DNA of 10,191 nucleotides from Alphaproteobacteria bacterium (GTDB lineage Bacteria; Pseudomonadota; Alphaproteobacteria; Rickettsiales; UBA8987): the NCBI GenBank assembly GCA_023269645.1, contig JAHFPR010000038.1:1-10191 (forward strand), in the 5' to 3' direction. Both the position numbers and the translations under genes were made by a program. This document shows positions 6,598 through 10,191 of the stretch, piece by piece. The notes below the pieces were generated by a model that was given only the letters and a program-made list of their open reading frames with translations, searched no databases and was not told the DNA's origin. Every line of letters starts with the position of its first letter. The first letter of the stretch is position 1.

Positions 6598-7005
6598 TCA
6601 ATGTGCGTTACATTGGGCGTGGTCGTCTGCTGCGCCGCTTGGGTCGTATCCTACTACTACTCTGTCTTCTTTTACTGCATGACGTGTGCGGCAGTAGATG
6701 GCGACTGCGAAATACGATCCTCCCCTTGCAGAATGTGTTACTCCCGAATGTTCTGTGAACTTGGTGCACAGATCCACAACGGTTGTATTCAGGAAGGCAG
6801 TATTCGCGCCGGTTTCGATTTCTGTTTTCACCTGTAACTCTTGATCGGGACCAGTCACAAGTTTCGTACCAAGCTCAACCACCGCGCGGATTGATTGTTG
6901 ATTCAATCCCGCCGCACTCAATGTAGACCACAACACACCATCGTCCCGTGTAAAATCAGAACGCACGAGGGTAATTATGGTCTTGTTCTTTTTTCTGACA
7001 TCCAT
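6598..7005 (-). CDS. Hypothetical protein, 135 aa, with its own promoter
   Basis: I do not recognise this family. The start codon has a clear Shine-Dalgarno sequence (AAAGGAT, about 9 bp upstream) and lies about 75 bp from a strong minus-strand promoter. The protein begins MDVRKKNKTIITLVRSDF. It has mixed polar and hydrophobic sequence, three Cys (80, 105, 132) and a tail rich in Ala, Asp and His (GAADDHAQCNAH). No signal peptide, membrane segment or known motif is evident. Base composition is lower in GC than the neighbouring genes, which may point to acquired DNA. It sits between repeat D and the nested repeat block, and a strong stem-loop follows it. The plus-strand frame over the same bases (Cys-rich, 6592-6837) has no ribosome binding site, so the minus-strand gene is preferred. 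Control signals are good; coding status is likely but unproven. Confidence 0.6.
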   Translation of the reverse strand: MDVRKKNKTIITLVRSDFTRDDGVLWSTLSAAGLNQQSIRAVVELGTKLVTGPDQELQVKTEIETGANTAFLNTTVVDLCTKFTEHSGVTHSARGGSYFAVAIYCRTRHAVKEDRVVVGYDPSGAADDHAQCNAH

Positions 7006-7087
7006 GATGATTTTATCCTTTCGGAGGAGGGGTTTAGTCCTCGAGAATCAGCCAATAAGTTATTGCGCGTGATAAGATAATGCCGTA

Positions 7088-7116
7088 ATTATACCATATA
7101 TTTGAACTTGTTGCAA
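7088..7116 (-). promoter_or_regulatory. Sigma-70-type promoter of the 135-aa gene
   Basis: On the minus strand TTGCAA (7116-7111) is followed by 17 bp and then TATAAT (7093-7088), with TG one base before the -10 box (extended -10). The expected start is near 7081, giving a leader of about 75 nt. The spacing and a perfect -10 box make this the best promoter in the window. It ends only 10 bp from the nested repeat block. Confidence 0.75.
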
Positions 7117-7126
7117 TATAATTTTT

Positions 7127-7297
7127 ACCGTCATGGCACTGTCTAATAAAGATAGATACGCTGCACTGTCACCCCGTCTTTATGACGGGGTCTGGCAGGA
7201 TTGCTTTCAGCAATCCCTGGCATTGCGCCGGATGCCGTGACAGGCACAGCATGACAAGGTGAGAAAATCTACCTTTATTAGACAATGCCACCGTCAT
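7127..7297. repeat. Inserted MITE-like element E with 8-bp target duplication
   Basis: GGCACTGTCTAATAAAGATAG (7135-7155) and its inverted copy (7269-7289) match at 19 of 21 positions and bound a 155-bp element. The 8-bp direct repeat ACCGTCAT lies immediately outside both ends (7127-7134 and 7290-7297), as expected for a target-site duplication. Inside are CCCCGTC/GACGGGG and GGATTGCT/AGCAATCC hairpins but no gene. It interrupts the left arm of repeat F. Families known for 8-bp duplications include ISL3, IS66 and IS1595. I cannot assign one from the ends. Confidence 0.8.
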
Positions 7298-7419
7298 TGC
7301 GAGCGTAGCGAAGCAATCCAGTCCCGGGTCGTGCGCACTCGCCGCTTCGCGGCTCGGCTGATCCGGGATGACAGTTTAATAAGTAGGATTGCCGCGTCGC
7401 TATGCTCCTCGCAATGACG
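7292..7419. repeat. Palindromic repeat F (CGTCATTGCGAG type), host of element E
   Basis: The arm beginning CGTCATTGCGAGCGTAGCG (7292) and the arm ending CTCCTCGCAATGACG (7419) are imperfect inverted copies, each with an inner GCAATCC or GGATTGC motif. This arm type is widespread in alphaproteobacterial intergenic regions. A GCCG-CTTCG-CGGC hairpin lies in the middle. The original left end lies at 7127-7134, now separated by element E. The right end touches the -35 box of the proposed kinase promoter. Confidence 0.8.
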
Positions 7420-7448
7420 TTGCCCCAACCATTATTCCCTCCTATACT
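7420..7448 (+). promoter_or_regulatory. Candidate promoter for a leaderless histidine kinase mRNA
   Basis: TTGCCC (7420-7425, 4 of 6 to consensus), a 17-bp spacer, and TATACT (7443-7448, 5 of 6). Transcription would start near 7455-7456, at the chosen kinase ATG (7456). The bases before that ATG are pyrimidine-rich with no Shine-Dalgarno sequence, which fits a leaderless message. The -35 box starts one base after repeat F ends. Confidence 0.45.
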
Positions 7449-7455
7449 CCCTCCC

Positions 7456-8778
7456 ATGTCCTACCCGCTCAAAAACTTCGCGCCGCGCTCGCTCTATGGG
7501 CGGTTCCTGATGATTATCATCCTGCCGACCGTGCTCGCGCAGATGGTTGCTGTCTATATGTTCTACGAGCGGCACTGGAGCAGCATGGCGCGCAATATGT
7601 CCAGTGCTTTAAGCCAGGAGATTGCCTACGTCGTGCATCGGCTGGAGGATACGCCGGGCACAGGGCAGGAGCGGATGCTGCACAATGCCAGAACCGACCT
7701 CGGCATCACCATCGCGCGGGAGGGGAGCGACGCGCTGTTCGCGCCGGGCATGAAGAACGATCCCCCGCCCTACAATGAGGATTTTGAAACCTATATCCAT
7801 CAACAGCTTGGTGATGGAATCGCTGTAGCCTTCGCTTATCCTGAAAACGATAATGATTATATCTATCTCCGCGCCGTCCTGCCGGATAACCATACAATTT
7901 ATATCACCGCGCCGCGCAAGCGGCTGGCCAATCCCAGCACCTATATTTTTATTCTGTGGATGACGGGGACAGCCTCCCTGCTGCTGTTCGTTTCCGTGAT
8001 GTTCCTGAAGAACCAGGTGCGCTCCATCGTGCGGCTGACGGAGGCGGCGGAAAAATTTGGAACCGGCCAGGATCTGCCGGATTTCAAGCCGACGGGCGCG
8101 CAGGAAGTGCGCCGCGCCGCCATCGCCTTCATCGAAATGCGGGAGCGCATCAAGCGGCTGCTCACCCGCCGCACACAGATGCTCGCCGCTGTCTCGCACG
8201 ATCTCCGCACACCGCTCACCCGGATGCGCCTGCAGCTTGAATTGCTCAAGGATAAAAAAACGGCATCGCTGAAGGACGACCTCACCGAAATGGAGAAAAT
8301 GCTGGAGGGCTACCTCGATTTCGCGCGCGGGGAATCGGACGCAAAAACCGAGGAAATCAACCTCGCCCGCTTCGTGGAGGGCATCGTGGCGGGCTATCCC
8401 CAGGAAAAAAGCCGGATTACCTCCGCCATCCCGCCTGCGCTCTCCCTACGCGGCCAGAGTTTCGCCCTCAAGCGATGCTTCTGCAACCTGATCGAGAACG
8501 CGCTGCGCTATGCGCCGCATCTGTGGATAAGCACGGAACCGGCGGGAAACATGATCGCCGTGCTGCTGGACGATGACGGGGCGGGCATCCCCTATGCCGA
8601 ACAGGAAAACGTCTTCCAGCCCTTTTACCGGCTGGAGCGATCCCGCAACGCGGCGACCGGCGGCGTGGGGCTGGGGCTTTCCATCGTGCGGGACATCCTC
8701 CACCGTCACGGCGGGGACATAAGGCTGGAAACCAGCCCGCGCGGCGGATTGCGGGTGCGGATGACCCTCCCGGCGTGA
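7456..8778 (+). CDS. EnvZ-like sensor histidine kinase, 440 aa
   Basis: This is an inner-membrane sensor that autophosphorylates on His and passes the phosphate to a response regulator. With the start at 7456, residues 17-36 form the first membrane segment, about 38-162 a periplasmic sensor region (with basic and Tyr/Pro-rich stretches), 163-184 the second membrane segment and 185-237 a HAMP linker. The H-box SHDLRTPLTRMR gives phospho-acceptor His248. The ATPase part has an N-box (CNLIENALRY, Asn348), a G1 box DDGAG (373-377), an F-box (FQPFYR) and a G2 box GVGLGLSIV (403-411), so it looks catalytically complete. The architecture matches EnvZ-type kinases. An ATG 54 bp upstream (7402) lies within repeat F and adds the odd peptide MLLAMTLPQPLFPPILPP, so I reject it. 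No response regulator is adjacent, although EnvZ usually follows OmpR; its partner must be elsewhere. The stimulus cannot be told. Confidence 0.93.
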   Translation: MSYPLKNFAPRSLYGRFLMIIILPTVLAQMVAVYMFYERHWSSMARNMSSALSQEIAYVVHRLEDTPGTGQERMLHNARTDLGITIAREGSDALFAPGMKNDPPPYNEDFETYIHQQLGDGIAVAFAYPENDNDYIYLRAVLPDNHTIYITAPRKRLANPSTYIFILWMTGTASLLLFVSVMFLKNQVRSIVRLTEAAEKFGTGQDLPDFKPTGAQEVRRAAIAFIEMRERIKRLLTRRTQMLAAVSHDLRTPLTRMRLQLELLKDKKTASLKDDLTEMEKMLEGYLDFARGESDAKTEEINLARFVEGIVAGYPQEKSRITSAIPPALSLRGQSFALKRCFCNLIENALRYAPHLWISTEPAGNMIAVLLDDDGAGIPYAEQENVFQPFYRLERSRNAATGGVGLGLSIVRDILHRHGGDIRLETSPRGGLRVRMTLPA

Positions 8779-8871
8779 TACGCCGGAATCGGCCGGCAGT
8801 GCCAATTCAAGAATTCCCTGGCTAATTCCTTAAAAATCGGTTATAGAGCGCGCCACATCCTTTGACATTTT

Positions 8872-8877
8872 TATAAT
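8872..8877 (+). promoter_or_regulatory. Possible -10 box upstream of typA
   Basis: A perfect TATAAT lies 17 bp upstream of the typA start. No -35 box is seen at the usual 16-18 bp distance. TTGACA at 8862-8867 is only 4 bp away, too close to pair with it. Weak candidate only. Confidence 0.3.
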
Positions 8878-8894
8878 CCTGCACAAGAAGATTT

Positions 8895-10191
8895 ATGACA
8901 CAGCTCCGCAACATCGCCATTATCGCCCACGTGGATCACGGCAAAACCACACTCATTGACCAGCTCCTCCGCCAGAGCGGCACTTTCCGCCTCAACCAGC
9001 AGGTGGCCGAGCGCGTGATGGACTCCAATGACCTCGAAAAAGAACGTGGCATCACGATTCTGGCAAAATGCACGTCCGTGGCGTGGAAAGACGCGAAAAT
9101 CAATATCATAGATACCCCTGGCCACGCGGATTTCGGCGGGGAAGTGGAGCGTGTGCTCAACATGGTGGATGGCGTGTTGCTGCTGGTGGACGCGGCGGAA
9201 GGCCCCATGCCGCAGACGAAATTCGTGCTGATGAAGGCACTGGCACTCGGCCTCAATCCCATCGTGATTATCAACAAGGTGGATCGCCCCGACGCGCGTG
9301 TGGACGAAGTGCTGAACGAGATTTTCGATCTGTTCGTGGCACTGGATGCCAATGAAGCACAACTCGATTTCCCGGTGCTGTACGCTTCCGGGCGCAACGG
9401 CTGGGCGGCACGGCATCTGGATGACCCGCGCGAAAACCTGCATTGCGTATATGAGGAAATCCTCCGCCACGTTTCCCCGCCGCAGGTGGATGAAACCGCG
9501 CCGTTCGGGATGCTTGTGACCATTCTGGAATCGGATAACTTCCTGGGGCGTATCCTCACGGGGAAAGTTTACAGCGGCAAAATCAAGATCAACAGCCCGG
9601 TGAAAGTGCTGCGGCTGGACGGAACCCCGGTGGAGCAGGGCAGGCTCACCAAGCTGCTGACCTTCAACGGCATCGAGCGCGTGACGGTGGATGAAGTGAT
9701 CGCGGGGGACATCATCGCCATTGCGGGGCTGACCCAGGCTACCGTGGCCGATACCATCGCCGCGCCGGAACTGGCCGCGCCCATCCGCACCACGCCCATT
9801 GATCCGCCGACGATGGCGATCACCGTCAGCATTAATGATTCTCCCCTCGCGGGCACGGAAGGCAGCAAGGTGACCTCGCGGATACTGCGTGAACGCCTGT
9901 TCAAGGAAGCGGAAGGCAATGTGGCGATCAAAGTGCGCGACATCGGAAGCACGGATGCGTTTGAAGTCAGCGGGCGCGGGGAATTGCAGCTCGGTGTGCT
10001 CATCGAAACCATGCGCCGCGAGGGCTACGAGCTTTCCCTCAGCCGCCCGCGCGTGCTGTTCCATAAGGATGAAACCGGCCAGATCACCGAGCCGATCGAA
10101 GATGTGCAGGTGGATGTGGATGAAGGCTACAGCGGCGTGGTGGTGGATAAGCTCTCGCAGCGCAAGGGCGATCTTGTTGATATGCGCTCCT
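8895..10191 (+). CDS. typA: Ribosome-associated GTPase TypA/BipA (3' truncated by window)
   Basis: TypA/BipA is an EF-G-like translational GTPase that binds ribosomes and supports growth and ribosome assembly under stress and low temperature. About 432 of the usual 600 or so residues are present; the frame is open at the right edge. The GTPase motifs are complete: G1 AHVDHGKT (11-18), G2 RGIT (51-54), G3 DTPGH (73-77), G4 NKVD (127-130) and G5 SGRNGWA (165-171). The beta-barrel domain II begins near residue 205 (FGMLVTILESDNFLGRI). Domain III follows at about 310-390 (NDSPLAGTEGSKVTSRILRERL; VSGRGELQLGVLIETMRREG), a pattern specific to TypA. The EF-G domain V-like region starts at EPIEDVQVDV. 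The ATG at 8895 puts the P-loop at the usual place and has a weak AAGAAG ribosome binding site 4 bp upstream. The gene follows the kinase after 116 bp on the same strand; the gap holds no gene. Confidence 0.97.
   Translation, partial: MTQLRNIAIIAHVDHGKTTLIDQLLRQSGTFRLNQQVAERVMDSNDLEKERGITILAKCTSVAWKDAKINIIDTPGHADFGGEVERVLNMVDGVLLLVDAAEGPMPQTKFVLMKALALGLNPIVIINKVDRPDARVDEVLNEIFDLFVALDANEAQLDFPVLYASGRNGWAARHLDDPRENLHCVYEEILRHVSPPQVDETAPFGMLVTILESDNFLGRILTGKVYSGKIKINSPVKVLRLDGTPVEQGRLTKLLTFNGIERVTVDEVIAGDIIAIAGLTQATVADTIAAPELAAPIRTTPIDPPTMAITVSINDSPLAGTEGSKVTSRILRERLFKEAEGNVAIKVRDIGSTDAFEVSGRGELQLGVLIETMRREGYELSLSRPRVLFHKDETGQITEPIEDVQVDVDEGYSGVVVDKLSQRKGDLVDMRS

Noticed and set aside
6592..6837. 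Plus-strand Cys-rich frame of 81 codons
   Set aside because: It looks attractive (many Cys, Tyr and Val) but has no ribosome binding site or promoter. The minus-strand gene over the same bases has both.
1364..7419. CRISPR array
   Set aside because: The repeats are inverted, of several families and irregularly spaced; there are no regular direct repeats with spacers and no cas genes.
7402..7455. N-terminal extension of the histidine kinase
   Set aside because: It begins inside repeat F and adds a Pro/Leu-rich peptide ahead of the normal cytoplasmic start and membrane segment.
8862..8877. TTGACA plus TATAAT promoter upstream of typA
   Set aside because: Both boxes are perfect, but they are only 4 bp apart, so they cannot form one sigma-70 promoter.
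8871..10064. Minus-strand open frame of 397 codons
   Set aside because: It lies opposite typA, which has all five GTPase motifs. His- and Arg-rich shadow translation.

Overview
The window looks like chromosomal DNA of a GC-rich Gram-negative proteobacterium. I lean towards Alphaproteobacteria. The reasons are the inner-membrane/periplasmic gene set (RND efflux pump, AsmA-like protein, EnvZ-type kinase) and the many short palindromic repeats with CGTCATTCC... or CGTCATTGCGAG... arms, which are common in alphaproteobacterial and some other proteobacterial genomes. The class assignment is inference; no rRNA or other decisive marker is present.

Layout. The left edge (1-966, +) is the C-terminal third of a CusA/CzcA-type heavy-metal RND pump. 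A small unrecognised gene (1009-1242, +) and a long hairpin follow it. Two adjacent MITE-like repeats (1364-1553 and 1562-1712) separate this from a large minus-strand AsmA-family gene (1710-4424), and the end of the second repeat supplies the AsmA stop codon. A third repeat (4465-4677) lies between AsmA and a minus-strand leuA for 2-isopropylmalate synthase (4732-6294). A fourth repeat (6306-6426) sits just upstream of the leuA start.

The stretch 6427-7134 carries a strong stem-loop and an unrecognised 135-aa minus-strand gene with a good promoter and ribosome binding site. Next comes a nested repeat block (7127-7419), in which one inverted-repeat element has inserted into another and left an 8-bp direct duplication. 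An EnvZ-like sensor histidine kinase without an adjacent response regulator (7456-8778, +) and the first 432 codons of the translational GTPase typA/bipA (8895 to the right edge, +) end the window.

Functionally this is a housekeeping neighbourhood (leucine synthesis, envelope maintenance, stress translation factor, metal efflux, signalling), not a defence or biosynthetic island. The genes do not form one pathway. The distinctive feature is the repeat landscape: five units share a CGTCAT-bounded palindromic core, but several have different outer inverted repeats, and these units sit at the stop codon, start codon or promoter of flanking genes. I found no CRISPR array, no tRNA or rRNA, no full insertion sequence and no convincing undescribed multi-gene system. 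The best candidates for something new are the repeat families, the orphan 135-aa gene and the possible leaderless promoter created at a repeat boundary.
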